Positions 31,947 through 41,078 of a DNA stretch of 64,000 nt are shown in pieces. Each line of letters opens with the position of its first letter. Position 1 is the stretch's first letter. The stretch is from contig NZ_LT629775.1 of the NCBI RefSeq assembly GCF_900105395.1, forward strand, positions 8,211,501-8,275,500, read 5' to 3'. Made by a program: the position numbers and the translations under genes. The notes beneath the pieces were generated by a model that was not told the DNA's origin, made no database searches, and saw only the letters and a list, made by a program, of their open reading frames with translations. The DNA is from Streptomyces sp. TLI_053. GTDB lineage: Bacteria; Actinomycetota; Actinomycetes; Streptomycetales; Streptomycetaceae.

Positions 31947-33125
31947 CTACCGGCGCGTGGCGCGGCGGTAGCCGTCCAGGACGTCCTGGCGCAGCAGGCT
32001 CCCGAAGCCGGCGGATTCGAGGCGCAGGCCGAGCTGGGGCTCGGTGAGGCCGAGGGCGGTGGCGGCCGTCGGCAGGTGCCAGTCGTGGGCGGCGAGGCGG
32101 TCCAGCAGGTGGCCGCGGCGGACCTGGGCCTCTGACAGCCGGAAGGTCTTGAGGTAGGCGAGGCGGCCGTGCTCGTCGGTGATCGCCTCGCCGATGTGGT
32201 TCTCCTGCTTGGGGCGGAACTCCGGCAGGAACCGGTCCAGGGTGAATCGGCCCAGGCGGCGCACCGTCCGCGCCCGGTAGTCCGGGTCCAGCAGACCGCC
32301 GGCCATCGTGTCGTCGTGGAAGGCCGCCCACTCGCGCTCCTGGCCGTCGACGGCCGTGCGCAGCTGCGCCAGGGAGTTCACCGGACCGGCCGTGCGCAGA
32401 TCGGCCCGGAAGTCCGGTACGGGGGCGGACAGGAGGGCGTAGTGGTGGATCAGCTCGCCGAACAGGTCGAGCAGCAGGGTCCGGTGCAGCGCGCGGTAGT
32501 CGTCGGGGTGCGGGACGACGAAGGCCGCGGCGAGCGCGTCGGCCACGTACACGACCAGGCCGCACTGGCCGGGGTGGATCTCGAAGACCCGCAGGGCGTC
32601 GGCGAGGCCGCGGACCCGGTCGCCGGCGTACGCCTCCTCGGCGCGCGGCGAGAGGCCGTGCCGCAGCGCGCGCTCGGAGTACTCCTCCCAGGCGATCGAC
32701 GGGCCGCCGAAGTGCAGGGCGAGATAGCCCTCCAGGGCGAGGTGCAGCGGCAGGAAGCGCAGCCGGGTGCGGTTCTCGCGCTTGGCGATCCGGCGCGGCG
32801 GCCGTACCCGGATCCGCTCGGGCGGGGTGCTGGCGGTGACGGCGGAGGGCGCGTCGAGCCGGGTGCCGTAGGCGGCGGCGGGGGTGCCGTCGCGGGTCCA
32901 GTCGGCGACGAAGCCGTGCGGGACGAAGGCGAGGTAGTCGGTGCGACGGCCGACCGGGACGGCGGTGTACTCCGGCTCGTAGAGCTCCTGGTGGAGCCGG
33001 AGGTCCTCGATCGGCTGGGTGCGGACCAGCGGCACCAGACGCACGCCGCCCCACACCTGGGCGGGGCGGGTGTCGAGCCCGGTGAGGTCGAGGCGGAACG
33101 CCGGGGCGGCCGGGGTGGTGGTCAT
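31947..33125 (-). CDS. Conserved partner protein of the vWA gene, 392 aa
   Basis: ATG 33125 overlaps the stop of the vWA gene (ATGA). Soluble, mixed fold: RLDLTGLDTRPAQVWGGVRL, LHQELYEPEYTAVPVGRRTD, YLAFVPHGFVADW, RTRLRFLPLHLALEGYLALH, FGGPSIAWEEYSERALR, VFEIHPGQCGLVVYVADALA and a C-terminal helical HTH-like end (AATALGLTEPQLGLRLESAG). From memory it resembles proteins labelled ARPP (ARG and rhodanese-phosphatase-superfamily associated), but I cannot confirm that. The tight overlap means it works with the vWA/TROVE-like protein. Confidence 0.65.
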   Translation of the reverse strand: MTTTPAAPAFRLDLTGLDTRPAQVWGGVRLVPLVRTQPIEDLRLHQELYEPEYTAVPVGRRTDYLAFVPHGFVADWTRDGTPAAAYGTRLDAPSAVTASTPPERIRVRPPRRIAKRENRTRLRFLPLHLALEGYLALHFGGPSIAWEEYSERALRHGLSPRAEEAYAGDRVRGLADALRVFEIHPGQCGLVVYVADALAAAFVVPHPDDYRALHRTLLLDLFGELIHHYALLSAPVPDFRADLRTAGPVNSLAQLRTAVDGQEREWAAFHDDTMAGGLLDPDYRARTVRRLGRFTLDRFLPEFRPKQENHIGEAITDEHGRLAYLKTFRLSEAQVRRGHLLDRLAAHDWHLPTAATALGLTEPQLGLRLESAGFGSLLRQDVLDGYRRATRR

Positions 33126-34705
33126 CGGGCGGTCTCCCCTGCGGTTCCGGCGGCTGAGGTCCCGGCGGTGCTGCCCTCGGTGGTGGTGGCCCCGGCGACG
33201 GCGGTCCCGGCGGTGGTGGCAGGGGTGACGGCGGTCCCGGCGCTGGTACTCCCGGTGACCGCCGCGCCGCCCGCCGCCAGGAACCGCTCGGTGCGGGCGG
33301 CCAGGTGCGCCGTCAGCTCGGCGAGGTCCGTCCGGCCCTCGGCGAAACGCGCGAACTCGACCAGGGCGGGCAGGTCCTCGGCGTCGCGCAGCCCGGCGGT
33401 GGGCACCGTCGGGGCGAGCCGGCGCACGTCGAACCCCTCCGCGTCGTACACCGGGTTGAGGTGCACGATGCTGGTCCGGTGCTCCGGGTCGAGCCGGGTG
33501 CGCCACACCCGCAGCACCTCGGCGGCCAGCCCCGGCGGGGCGTTGTCCCAGCCGTCGGAGACGATCACCAGCCGCTCGGGCGCGGTGTCCAGCGCGTCCA
33601 GGATGTGGCGCCCGAGCGGGGTCGGCCCGGACGGGCGGGCGAGCAGCGCGTCGCCGTGCCCGGAGGTCCACAGCGCCGTGTACTCGCCGGCCAGCGCCGC
33701 GAGCAGGAAGTGGCAGGCGAGCGCGGCGGCGAGCGGCCGGCGGCGCTTGACGCCCGAGCCGTACGCGGACCAGCTGTCGTCGAGCACGGCCGTGACCCGG
33801 CCCCAGCCGCCCTCCTCCGCCCCGGCCGCGCGCACCGCCCGGCGTGCCGCGCCCCGCAGGGCCTCGGTCAGTTCCGTCCGGCGGGCGCTCCGGTCGGTCG
33901 GCGGCAGGCTCAGCGCGTACGAGGCGAGCCGGGTGAGCGGCATCCGGGCGAGCGCGCCGGCGTCGGCGGTGACGGCGGTGGCGCCGAGCGTGCGGGCGGA
34001 CTCCTGGAGGCGCAGCCGCTCCAGTCCGGTCAGCCGCGGCTCGATCCGCCGCAGGAAGGCGGCCCGGGGGATGCCGTGGCGGTCGGCGAAGCCCTCCGCG
34101 ACGGTGTACGGCAGCTCGTAGAGCGCGCCCTGCTCGTAGTGGGCGCGCCGCCAGGCGTCCAGCAGCGGCGCGGCGTACCGGGGGCGCCGGCGCGGGGCGT
34201 ACAGGAAGTCGCCGGTCTCCTCCGCGACGGGGCGCAGATGGGTGTGGCGCAGCGCGAGCTTGAGCCCGGCGCGGTACTTGACGGAGTCGAGAGCCTGGTC
34301 GGGGCGGGCGGCGAGCCAGTCGCGCAGGATCGCCCGGGTGCGGCGGTTGTTGACCTTGGCGCGGCGCAGCTCGCCGATCAGCCGGTAGACCCGCTGCGGC
34401 GGAAGCAGCCGCAGCCGACGGGCGATCAGCCGGCCCTCGGTGCGCCGCTGCTCCTCGGTGGCCTCGCGGGAGCTCTCCAGCAGGCGGCGGACGATCAGGG
34501 CGGCGTTGTGGTCGTTGATGTCGAGGGCGAGCGCGGCGGCGTACGGGCCGCGGTAGTTGACGAGCATGTACTCGTGCAGGAAGTCGAGCGACAGCCGCTG
34601 CTCGTCCGCCCCGCTGTGGAACTCGCGCTGCCCGGTGCCGGTGATCGCCGCGTTGACGAACAGCAGCACGTCCTCGGCGGCGACGAGGTCGCCGTACGTC
34701 TCCAC
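33122..34705 (-). CDS. TROVE-like helical domain plus vWA domain protein
   Basis: 527 aa from GTG 34705. Residues ~1-280 are helical repeats resembling the TROVE/Ro60 ring (DEQRLSLDFLHEYMLVNYRG; RAILRDWLAARPDQ; DSVKYRAGLKLALRHTHLRP). Residues ~290-480 form a von Willebrand A domain with MIDAS DDSWSAYGSG, a Thr in PSGPTPLGRHIL and the Asp strand RLVIVSDGWDNAP. The C-terminal ~45 residues are Thr/Ala/Gly low complexity. Ro-type proteins bind structured RNAs (Y RNAs) and assist RNA quality control or repair. The RNA-binding role here is inferred. It is co-expressed with the downstream partner through a 4-bp overlap. Confidence 0.7.
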   Translation of the reverse strand: METYGDLVAAEDVLLFVNAAITGTGQREFHSGADEQRLSLDFLHEYMLVNYRGPYAAALALDINDHNAALIVRRLLESSREATEEQRRTEGRLIARRLRLLPPQRVYRLIGELRRAKVNNRRTRAILRDWLAARPDQALDSVKYRAGLKLALRHTHLRPVAEETGDFLYAPRRRPRYAAPLLDAWRRAHYEQGALYELPYTVAEGFADRHGIPRAAFLRRIEPRLTGLERLRLQESARTLGATAVTADAGALARMPLTRLASYALSLPPTDRSARRTELTEALRGAARRAVRAAGAEEGGWGRVTAVLDDSWSAYGSGVKRRRPLAAALACHFLLAALAGEYTALWTSGHGDALLARPSGPTPLGRHILDALDTAPERLVIVSDGWDNAPPGLAAEVLRVWRTRLDPEHRTSIVHLNPVYDAEGFDVRRLAPTVPTAGLRDAEDLPALVEFARFAEGRTDLAELTAHLAARTERFLAAGGAAVTGSTSAGTAVTPATTAGTAVAGATTTEGSTAGTSAAGTAGETAR

Positions 34706-35143
34706 AAGGACCGCCCCCCTGGTCTGTCACGCTGCTGACCAGCACCCTCACGGCGCCGGTCGCCCCTCCGGTCCCCGGATGCTATCGGGACGAATCGGAT
34801 GGGCCAACCCGATTTCGCGGCCCGCACGACCGACCGGGCGCGGCTTCCTCGACGGGGTGGCGGAGGTGCGGGCGCGGGCAGGCCGGTCCGTGCGGGCACG
34901 CCTCGGTCGTCGGCGGAGCATTTCGGCCAACTTGTTTCGGCATTGATGACATGCCCTCACCAAGAATGGCACTGTGTACCGTCCGTCGCCGCCGGAGCAC
35001 TGGCAGTCGCCAGGGCGCCGCGCGGGCAGTACCTCGAAGGCCGTTCCAGCCAGTCGAACCACCAGCTCTACCGGGCGCCACCCCTCTCGGCCGCCCGGCT
35101 GACTCCGGCCGCCTGAACCCGGCCGTCGCAGAAGGAGTTCCGT
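34706..35143. promoter_or_regulatory. Divergent intergenic region, vWA operon / M4 protease
   Basis: About 438 bp. A short frame on the minus strand (34782-~34960) would encode PKQVGRNAPPTTEACPHGPA, but lacks a ribosome site and is not called. AT-richer DNA at 34920-34985 is the probable promoter zone of the protease gene. A GAAGGAGT ribosome site at 35131-35138 precedes its GTG. Confidence 0.45.
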
Positions 35144-37414
35144 GTGACTCGATTCCGCAAGAAGTCCCTCCCCGTCAGCGCGTTGATCGCCGGTGCCGCG
35201 ATGGTCGTGGCCGCTCTGCCCGCCGGTGCCGCCGCCGCGGCGGACACCCCGGCCGGGGCGCCCGCCGGGGTGCAGGCCGCGCCGCAGGCGATCGCCGGCG
35301 CGCTGCCCGCGAAGCTGTCGGCCGCGCAGCGCGGCGCCCTGCTGGCCGCCGCCGACGCGAACAGGCCGAGCACGGCCGCCGCGCTGAAGCTGGGTCCGAA
35401 GGAGGCCCTGGTCGTCCGGGGCGTCACCAGGGACGCGGACGGCACCGTGCACACCCGCTACGAGCGGACCTTCGACGGACTGCCGGTGCTCGGCGGCGAC
35501 CTGGTCGTGCACGCCGCCCCCGGCGGAGCGATCAGGAGCGTCACCCGGGCCACCGGCGCGGACATCGCCGTCGACACCGGCCCCCGGGAGAGCGCCGAGA
35601 CCGCCAAGGGCCTCGCGCTGGCCGGCGCCGCGGACGCCAAGGTCGCGGGGGCGGCGGCCGGCGACGCCCGCAAGGTGGTCTGGGCCGGCTCCGGCACCCC
35701 GCGCCTGGCGTGGGAGACGGTCGTGACGGGCACCCAGGAGGACGGCACACCCTCCGAGCTGCACGTCGTCACCGACGCGAACTCCGGCAAGAAGATCTTC
35801 GAGTACCAGGGCATCGAGACCGGCCTGGGCACCAGCAAGTACTCCGGCCAGGTCACCATCGGCACCTCGGCGGCCGACGGCGGCGGCTACGCGATGACCG
35901 ACCCCACCCGGGGCGGCCACAGCACCTACGACCTGAACGGCACCAGCTCCACCAGGACGCTGTTCACCAACCCGACCGACACCTGGGGCGACGGCACCGT
36001 CGGCAACCGCCAGACCGCCGCCGTGGACGCCGCCTACGGCGCCCAACTCACCTGGGACTACTACCAGAACGTCCACGGCCGCGAGGGCATCAAGGACGAC
36101 GGTGTCGGTGCCTACACCCGGGTGCACTACGGCAGCAACTACGTCAACGCGTTCTGGTCCGACACCTGCTTCTGCATGACGTACGGCGACGGCGCGGGCA
36201 ACGTCAAGCCGCTCACCTCGATCGACGTCGGCGGCCACGAGATGACCCACGGCATCACCTCCGCCACCGCCGGACTGATCTACAGCGGCGAGTCCGGCGG
36301 CCTGAACGAGGCGACCTCCGACATCATGGCCGCCGCCATCGAGTTCTGGGCCGGCAACCCCGAGGACCAGGGCGACTACCTGGTCGGCGAGAAGATCGAC
36401 ATCAGGGGTGACGGCACCCCGCTGCGCTACATGGACAAGCCCTCCAAGGACGGCAAGTCGCGGGACGTCTGGTCGGCCGACCTCGGCACCGTCGACGTGC
36501 ACTACTCCTCCGGCCCGGCCAACCACTGGTTCTACCTGGCCTCCGAGGGCAGCGGCGCCAAGACCGTCAACGGGGTCGCCTACGACTCCCCGACCTCCGA
36601 CGGCCTGCCGGTGACCGGCATCGGCCGGGAGGCCGCCGCCAGGATCTGGTACCGGGCGCTCACCACCTACATGACCTCGTCCACCGACTACGCCGGCGCC
36701 CGCACCGCCACCCTCCGGGCCACCGCCGACCTGTACGGGCAGCTCAGCCCCACCTACATGAACGCCGCCAACGCCTGGGCCGCGATCAACGTCGGCCCGC
36801 GCGTCGTCGACGGCCTGCTCCTCGACCCCGTCGCCGACCAGATCACCGAGGTCGGCGCTCCCGCCGCGCTCGAGGTCAAGGCGATCAACTTCAACCCCGG
36901 CGCCGTCACCTACCACGCGACCGGGCTCCCCGACGGCCTGCAGCTCCACCCGGTCACCGGCCGCATCACCGGCACCCCGACCGCGGCCGGCACCTCCACG
37001 GTGACCGTCACCGCCAAGGCCTCCCACAACCGGCGGCTCTCGACCACCTTCACCTGGAAGGTCTCCCGGGGCATCTTCGCGAACGCCACCGCCGTGCCGA
37101 TCCCGGACGGCGGCCCGGCGGTCCTCTCCGACATCGTGGTCGACCGGATCCCGGGCGCCGCGCCCGGCGACCTCAAGGTGGGCGTCGACATCAAGCACAC
37201 CTGGCGCGGTGACCTGGCCGTCGACCTGATCGGCCCGGACGGGACCGTGTACCCGCTGAAGAAGGCCGCCATCGGCGACTCGGCCGACGACGTCGTCGAG
37301 ACCTACACCGTGGACGCCTCCGCCCAGCAGGCCAACGGCACCTGGCGGCTCCGGGTGCAGGACATGTACCGCAGCGACTCGGGCCGCATCGACAGCTGGC
37401 GGATCATCTTCTGA
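35144..37414 (+). CDS. Secreted M4 (thermolysin-like) neutral metalloprotease
   Basis: 756 aa preproenzyme, GTG 35144. Signal peptide residues 1-~30 (SLPVSALIAGAAMVVAALPA), FTP/PepSY-type propeptide (~35-220; HTRYERTFDGLPVLGGDLVV), catalytic domain (~225-540) with zinc motif GGHEMTHGI and the third-ligand helix SGGLNEATSD, plus the active-site His region DVHYSSGPANHWFYL. This is followed by a putative Ig (He_PIG) domain (TYHATGLPDGLQLHPVTGRI) and a C-terminal P/proprotein-convertase beta-jelly-roll (DIKHTWRGDLAVDLIGPDG; YRSDSGRIDSWRIIF). It degrades extracellular protein and cleaves its own propeptide. Typical streptomycete architecture. Confidence 0.93.
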   Translation: MTRFRKKSLPVSALIAGAAMVVAALPAGAAAAADTPAGAPAGVQAAPQAIAGALPAKLSAAQRGALLAAADANRPSTAAALKLGPKEALVVRGVTRDADGTVHTRYERTFDGLPVLGGDLVVHAAPGGAIRSVTRATGADIAVDTGPRESAETAKGLALAGAADAKVAGAAAGDARKVVWAGSGTPRLAWETVVTGTQEDGTPSELHVVTDANSGKKIFEYQGIETGLGTSKYSGQVTIGTSAADGGGYAMTDPTRGGHSTYDLNGTSSTRTLFTNPTDTWGDGTVGNRQTAAVDAAYGAQLTWDYYQNVHGREGIKDDGVGAYTRVHYGSNYVNAFWSDTCFCMTYGDGAGNVKPLTSIDVGGHEMTHGITSATAGLIYSGESGGLNEATSDIMAAAIEFWAGNPEDQGDYLVGEKIDIRGDGTPLRYMDKPSKDGKSRDVWSADLGTVDVHYSSGPANHWFYLASEGSGAKTVNGVAYDSPTSDGLPVTGIGREAAARIWYRALTTYMTSSTDYAGARTATLRATADLYGQLSPTYMNAANAWAAINVGPRVVDGLLLDPVADQITEVGAPAALEVKAINFNPGAVTYHATGLPDGLQLHPVTGRITGTPTAAGTSTVTVTAKASHNRRLSTTFTWKVSRGIFANATAVPIPDGGPAVLSDIVVDRIPGAAPGDLKVGVDIKHTWRGDLAVDLIGPDGTVYPLKKAAIGDSADDVVETYTVDASAQQANGTWRLRVQDMYRSDSGRIDSWRIIF

Positions 37415-37804
37415 CCGGCCTCCCGCCCGGGTGCTCCGGCCGGCCCACGCCGGGAGCCGGACCACCCGGGCGGACGTGCGCCACGGACCCGGGCGGGCGC
37501 GGTCGTCGACGAGGACGGCCGGCCGGGGAATGGGGGTACGAGCTGCGAATCATTGCGTTAAAGGCACATTCCGGAAGTCGCACCGGAGTCCCGCGGCCGG
37601 CCGGGACGACAGTAGCACCGGGTGGTGCGGGGGCCGCATCCGGTTTTCCGCGGCCGCCCGCGCGCCCTCGACCTGCCGCTCGAGCCCCGCGCCGCCACCC
37701 CCTCGCGAGCCCCGCGCCGCCACCCCTCGCGGGCCGCCCGGCGTTCGGTCCGGTGCGCCGCCCGGCGTTCGGTCCGGTCCCGTCAGGTGTTCGGTCCGGA
37801 CCCG
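37415..37804. other. Gap between convergent protease and dimethylargininase genes, with direct repeats
   Basis: About 390 bp. Around 37550-37585 is a less GC-rich stretch (GAATCATTGCGTTAAAGGC). From 37680 to 37805 it consists of direct repeats (CCCGCGCCGCCACCCC twice; GGCGTTCGGTCCGGT two to three times). No supported gene; no strong terminator. Confidence 0.5.
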
Positions 37805-38623
37805 TCAGGCCGGGGCCCCGCGCAGCTCCAGGGTGCAGCACTTCACACTGCCGCCCGCCTTGAGCAGCTCGGTGACGTCGATCCCGATCGGCTCGAAGCC
37901 CCGCTCGCGCAGCCGCGCCGCCAGCCCGACCGCCGCCTCCGGCAGCACCACCCGGCGGCCGTCCGAGACGGCGTTGAGGCCGAAGACGGCCGCGTCCTCG
38001 TCGGTGGCGAGCACGGCGTCCGGGTACAGCCCGGCCAGGGTGCGCCGGCTCTCGGGCGAGAAGGCGGCCGGGTAGTACATGACCTCGTCGTGGTCGAGCA
38101 CCGCGAGCGCCGTGTCCAGGTGGTAGTAGCGCGGGTCGACCAGCTCCAGGGTCACCACGGGGCGGCCGAGGACGCGCTCGGTCTCGGCGTGCGCCCGCCG
38201 GTCGGTGCGGAAGCCGGTGCCGGCCAGGAGGCGTTCGCCGACCAGCAGGTAGTCGCCCTCGCCCTCGTTGGTGAACTCGGCCCGGTGCACCGCCCGGTAG
38301 CCGCGCGAACGGAACCACTCGACGTACGCCGGGGCCTCCTCCGCGCGCTCCTCGTGCCGGAACCGGGCGACCAGGGCGGTGCCGTCGACCACCGTCGCGC
38401 CGTTGGCCGCGAACACCATGTCGGGCAGGCCGGGCAGCGGATCGATCAACTCCACGGTGTGGCCGAGCTCCTGGAACAGCGCGTGGAGCTGCTCCCACTG
38501 GGCGACGGCGCGGTCGGCGTCGGTCGGCTTCGCCGGCTCCATCCACGGGTTGATCGAGTAGTCGACCGTGAAGTGCGTCGGACGGCACATCAGGTAGTGG
38601 CGCGGGCGGGCGGTACGGGACAC
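37805..38623 (-). CDS. Dimethylarginine dimethylaminohydrolase-like amidinotransferase-fold enzyme
   Basis: 272 aa; GTG 38623 preceded by GGAAG. The pentein fold marks are MCRPTHFTVDYSINPWMEP, PGLPDMVFAANGATVVDG, EGEGDYLLVG, DPRYYHLDTALAVLD and the nucleophile Cys in GGSVKCCTLELRG. The DDAH/arginine deiminase-like group hydrolyses N-methylated arginine or related guanidino compounds to citrulline/ornithine in the cytoplasm. A second Cys directly follows the first, so the nucleophile is one of an adjacent pair. It is divergent from a methyltransferase gene. Identification at the family level is strong; the exact substrate is not certain. Confidence 0.85.
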   Translation of the reverse strand: MSRTARPRHYLMCRPTHFTVDYSINPWMEPAKPTDADRAVAQWEQLHALFQELGHTVELIDPLPGLPDMVFAANGATVVDGTALVARFRHEERAEEAPAYVEWFRSRGYRAVHRAEFTNEGEGDYLLVGERLLAGTGFRTDRRAHAETERVLGRPVVTLELVDPRYYHLDTALAVLDHDEVMYYPAAFSPESRRTLAGLYPDAVLATDEDAAVFGLNAVSDGRRVVLPEAAVGLAARLRERGFEPIGIDVTELLKAGGSVKCCTLELRGAPA

Positions 38624-38934
38624 GGGTGGTGGTCTTCCTTCCGGCGGGGTGGTGCGGGAGGCGCCGGGCGGGTGCGGGGTGCGCCCCGCCGGTCGCCCCG
38701 AGCGTGCCGGGCGCGACGATCGCGGACGTGGCCACGACATGCACGGTGAGCGGACGGCGGCGGTCCGGCCGGGGTCGGCGCACGGCGTCGTCGACGCAGG
38801 CCGGGGACGGCCCCGGAGCGGCGGACGGTGCGCGTTCCACGACACGCGGGCAGGAACGTGCCTGCGCGGCGGGGGCGGGGCGGAGCGCTGGACTGGTCCG
38901 GCCGTACACGCCGCGTCGACGAGGAGACCGCACG
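38624..38934. promoter_or_regulatory. Divergent intergenic region, dimethylargininase / methyltransferase
   Basis: 311 bp. Open frames through it are not supported. A GAGGAG ribosome site at 38921-38926 serves the methyltransferase. No clear promoter boxes or palindromes are recognised. Confidence 0.4.
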
Positions 38935-39783
38935 ATGGGGACGACCAGCACGGGAGCGGGCACGAGCAGGGAGGCCGGCGAGGCCCGGGCCCCGGGGGCA
39001 GGCGCACCGCCGCACGCGGCCACCGGCCCGCTGCGCGTCCTGGACACCTCCGGCGCGGCCTACCGCCGGGCGTTCGAGCTCTTCCTCGCCGGTACGGACG
39101 AGAAGCCCCTCACCCACGCCCGGCTGACCGAGGTCGCCACCGGCCTGGACCGCCGCCGGGTCCTGCTGGACGTCGGCGCCGGCGAAGGCCGGACCACCGC
39201 CCACCTCGCGCAGTACTTCGAGCGCACGGTGGCGATCGAGCCCAGCGCGGTGATGCGCGAGCGGCTGCGCACCGTCTGCCCGGACGCCCTCGTCCTGCCG
39301 GACCGGATCGACGCCGCCGAACCGCCCGGGCCGGCGGACCTCGTCCACCTCTCCCACGTGCTCTACTACGTGCCGCCGGGGGACTGGCTGCGCACCGTCG
39401 GCCGGGTCCTGGACTGGGTGGCGCCCGGCGGGACGCTGCTGGTCGTGCTGCAGAACCCGGAGAGCCCCTGCATGCGGATGGCCGCGCACTTCGCCGGCGT
39501 GCGCTACGACCTGCGGCCGCTCGCCGAGCAGTTGGCGGAACAGGGACCGGAGCACACGGTGGCGCTGGAGACGCTCGACCTGCACTACCGGACCGACCGG
39601 CTGGCGGAGGCGGTGGACGTCGCGGAATTCATGGTGAACGTCGCCGACCTGGCCGTGCTGGACCGGCTGCCCGACCGGGACGAACTGACCGCCTACGTCG
39701 AACGCCACTTCGCCCGGCCGGACGGCGGCTACGCGATCGGTCACACCCAGGACATGCTGACGGTCCGCCGCGCCCCGCGCTGA
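38935..39783 (+). CDS. SAM-dependent class I methyltransferase
   Basis: 282 aa; ATG 38935 after GAGGAG. The first ~30 residues are Gly/Ala-rich and disordered. Motif I is LLDVGAGEGRTTAHLA, acidic post-I VAIEPSAVM, and motif II/III LVHLSHVLYYVPPGDWL and VLDWVAPGGTLLVVLQNP. The C-terminal part (YAIGHTQDMLTVRR) is a beta strand lid. The acceptor is unknown; the fold resembles small-molecule N-methyltransferases of the histamine-methyltransferase type. It is isolated in its direction. Confidence 0.8.
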   Translation: MGTTSTGAGTSREAGEARAPGAGAPPHAATGPLRVLDTSGAAYRRAFELFLAGTDEKPLTHARLTEVATGLDRRRVLLDVGAGEGRTTAHLAQYFERTVAIEPSAVMRERLRTVCPDALVLPDRIDAAEPPGPADLVHLSHVLYYVPPGDWLRTVGRVLDWVAPGGTLLVVLQNPESPCMRMAAHFAGVRYDLRPLAEQLAEQGPEHTVALETLDLHYRTDRLAEAVDVAEFMVNVADLAVLDRLPDRDELTAYVERHFARPDGGYAIGHTQDMLTVRRAPR

Positions 39784-39844
39784 CGTCCCGGGGATCCTGC
39801 CGGCCCGGGTGCTGGCCCGGGTGCCGGCTCGGGTTCCGCGGCCG

Positions 39845-40846
39845 TCAGGCCCAGGGCAGCGCCGAGCGGGTGCCCCAGTACCGCTCGGCGGGTTCGGCGA
39901 GCGGCGCCAGAGCGGCCGACGCGGCGGGGGCGAGGGCGAGCCCGACGGCGTCCAGGTTCGAGGCGAGCTGGTCGGTGGTGGCCGCGCCGGAGAGCACCAC
40001 GTCCGCCCAGGGCTGCGCGGCGACGGCCGCCAGCGCGAGGGCGTCGCAGGAGGCGCCGGTCCGGGCGGCGAGCTCGCGCAGCGCGGCGGTGTCCGGACCG
40101 GTGGCGTTGCGGTCGGCGAGCCGGCCGTTGGCCATGCCCTCCTTGACCACGACGAGCAGACCCGCCGCGTGCGCCTCGGCCAGCGCCGGTCCGGCGGAGG
40201 GCTCCAGCAGGTTCCAGGTCGACTGCACGGCGCCGAACAGGGGACGGCCGTCCACCGTCACCCCGAGCGCCGCCCGGACCGCCGCCGCCTGCTCCGGGCC
40301 GCTGGTCGACAGGCCCACCCGCACGCCGTCGGCGGCCAGCTCGGCCAGCCGGGCGTGCAGCGCGGGATCGGTGAGCGCGGGGCTGTCCGGCGTGACCGAG
40401 TGCACCAGGTAGAGGTCCGGACGGCGGCCCAGCAGAGCGAGGCTCTCCCGCACCTGACGGTCGAAGACGGCCGTCGAGTGCTCCTTGACCTCGTGCACCG
40501 GCACACCGGAGGCCCGCCAGTCGGCGGTGTACGTGTAGCCCCACTTGCTGCCGACCGTCACCTCGGCCGCGGCGAGCGGCCGGGCGGCGAGCCAGGCGCC
40601 GAGGAACTCCTCCGCGCGGCCGTAGGAACGAGCGGTGTCGAAGTAACGCACACCGGCGGCGAAAGCGGCGTCGAGCAGGGCGTGGGTCCGCTCGCGCAGC
40701 GCCTCCACGGTGCGCTCGGCCGGGAGGTCGAGATCGCGGCCGAGCGTGATGTACCCGGGCCGTCCGACGGCGGCGGTGCCCAGCCCGAACCGTGCGATCG
40801 ACGGTCCGGACGGATCGTGCGCTGCGGCGGCGTGGGCGGTCGGCAT
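39845..40846 (-). CDS. Aldo/keto reductase family protein
   Basis: 333 aa; ATG 40846 preceded by GGAG seven bases away. AKR marks: RFGLGTAAVGRPGY, GVRYFDTARSYGRAEEFLG (Asp/Tyr of the tetrad), VTVGSKWGYTYTADW (Lys), LYLVHSVTPDSP (His), then WADVVLSGAATTDQLASNL at the NADPH-binding end. It reduces aldehydes or ketones with NADPH; the physiological substrate is unknown. An earlier in-frame start would add ~35 residues of repeat-encoded AAPAVENAAPAVEAAAP that do not belong to the fold. Confidence 0.88.
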   Translation of the reverse strand: MPTAHAAAAHDPSGPSIARFGLGTAAVGRPGYITLGRDLDLPAERTVEALRERTHALLDAAFAAGVRYFDTARSYGRAEEFLGAWLAARPLAAAEVTVGSKWGYTYTADWRASGVPVHEVKEHSTAVFDRQVRESLALLGRRPDLYLVHSVTPDSPALTDPALHARLAELAADGVRVGLSTSGPEQAAAVRAALGVTVDGRPLFGAVQSTWNLLEPSAGPALAEAHAAGLLVVVKEGMANGRLADRNATGPDTAALRELAARTGASCDALALAAVAAQPWADVVLSGAATTDQLASNLDAVGLALAPAASAALAPLAEPAERYWGTRSALPWA

Positions 40847-40908
40847 GGCGGATCTCCATCGGCAGGGGCGGCAGGGGCGGTCTCCGCCGGCGGGGGCGGC
40901 GGCCTCCA

Positions 40909-40960
40909 CCGCGGGGGCGGCGTTCTCCACCGCGGGGGCGGCGTTCTCCACCGCACCCTA
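40909..40960. promoter_or_regulatory. 21-bp tandem repeat and TAGGGT -10 box upstream of the reductase
   Basis: CCACCGCGGGGGCGGCGTTCT is repeated about 2.5 times. Its outer end contains TAGGGT on the minus strand (complement 40955-40960), a possible -10 for the aldo/keto reductase gene. Confidence 0.45.
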
Positions 40961-41034
40961 TCCGCTCGGACGGGCTCCGACCGGCCCCTGAACTGCACCG
41001 ATAACCCGGTGACGGCCGGCCCCGGGCGGGTGCC

Positions 41035-41040
41035 TATGCT
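41035..41040 (+). promoter_or_regulatory. -10 box TATGCT for the GNAT gene
   Basis: TATGCT lies 38 bp before ATG 41079 and upstream of a GGGAGGG ribosome site. Confidence 0.45.
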
Positions 41041-41078
41041 CCTGTGTCGAAGCGGAGACCACTGCGGGGAGGGCCGTC

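Noticed and set aside
34782..35081. Small minus-strand ORF of up to 99 codons
   Set aside because: No ribosome site, and it overlaps the probable promoter region of the M4 protease; part of the sequence looks protein-like but not enough to call.
34748..37465. 905-codon frame antisense to the M4 protease
   Set aside because: Its Gly/Val/Asp-rich composition is the complement of the protease codons; the protease itself has unmistakable motifs and a signal peptide.
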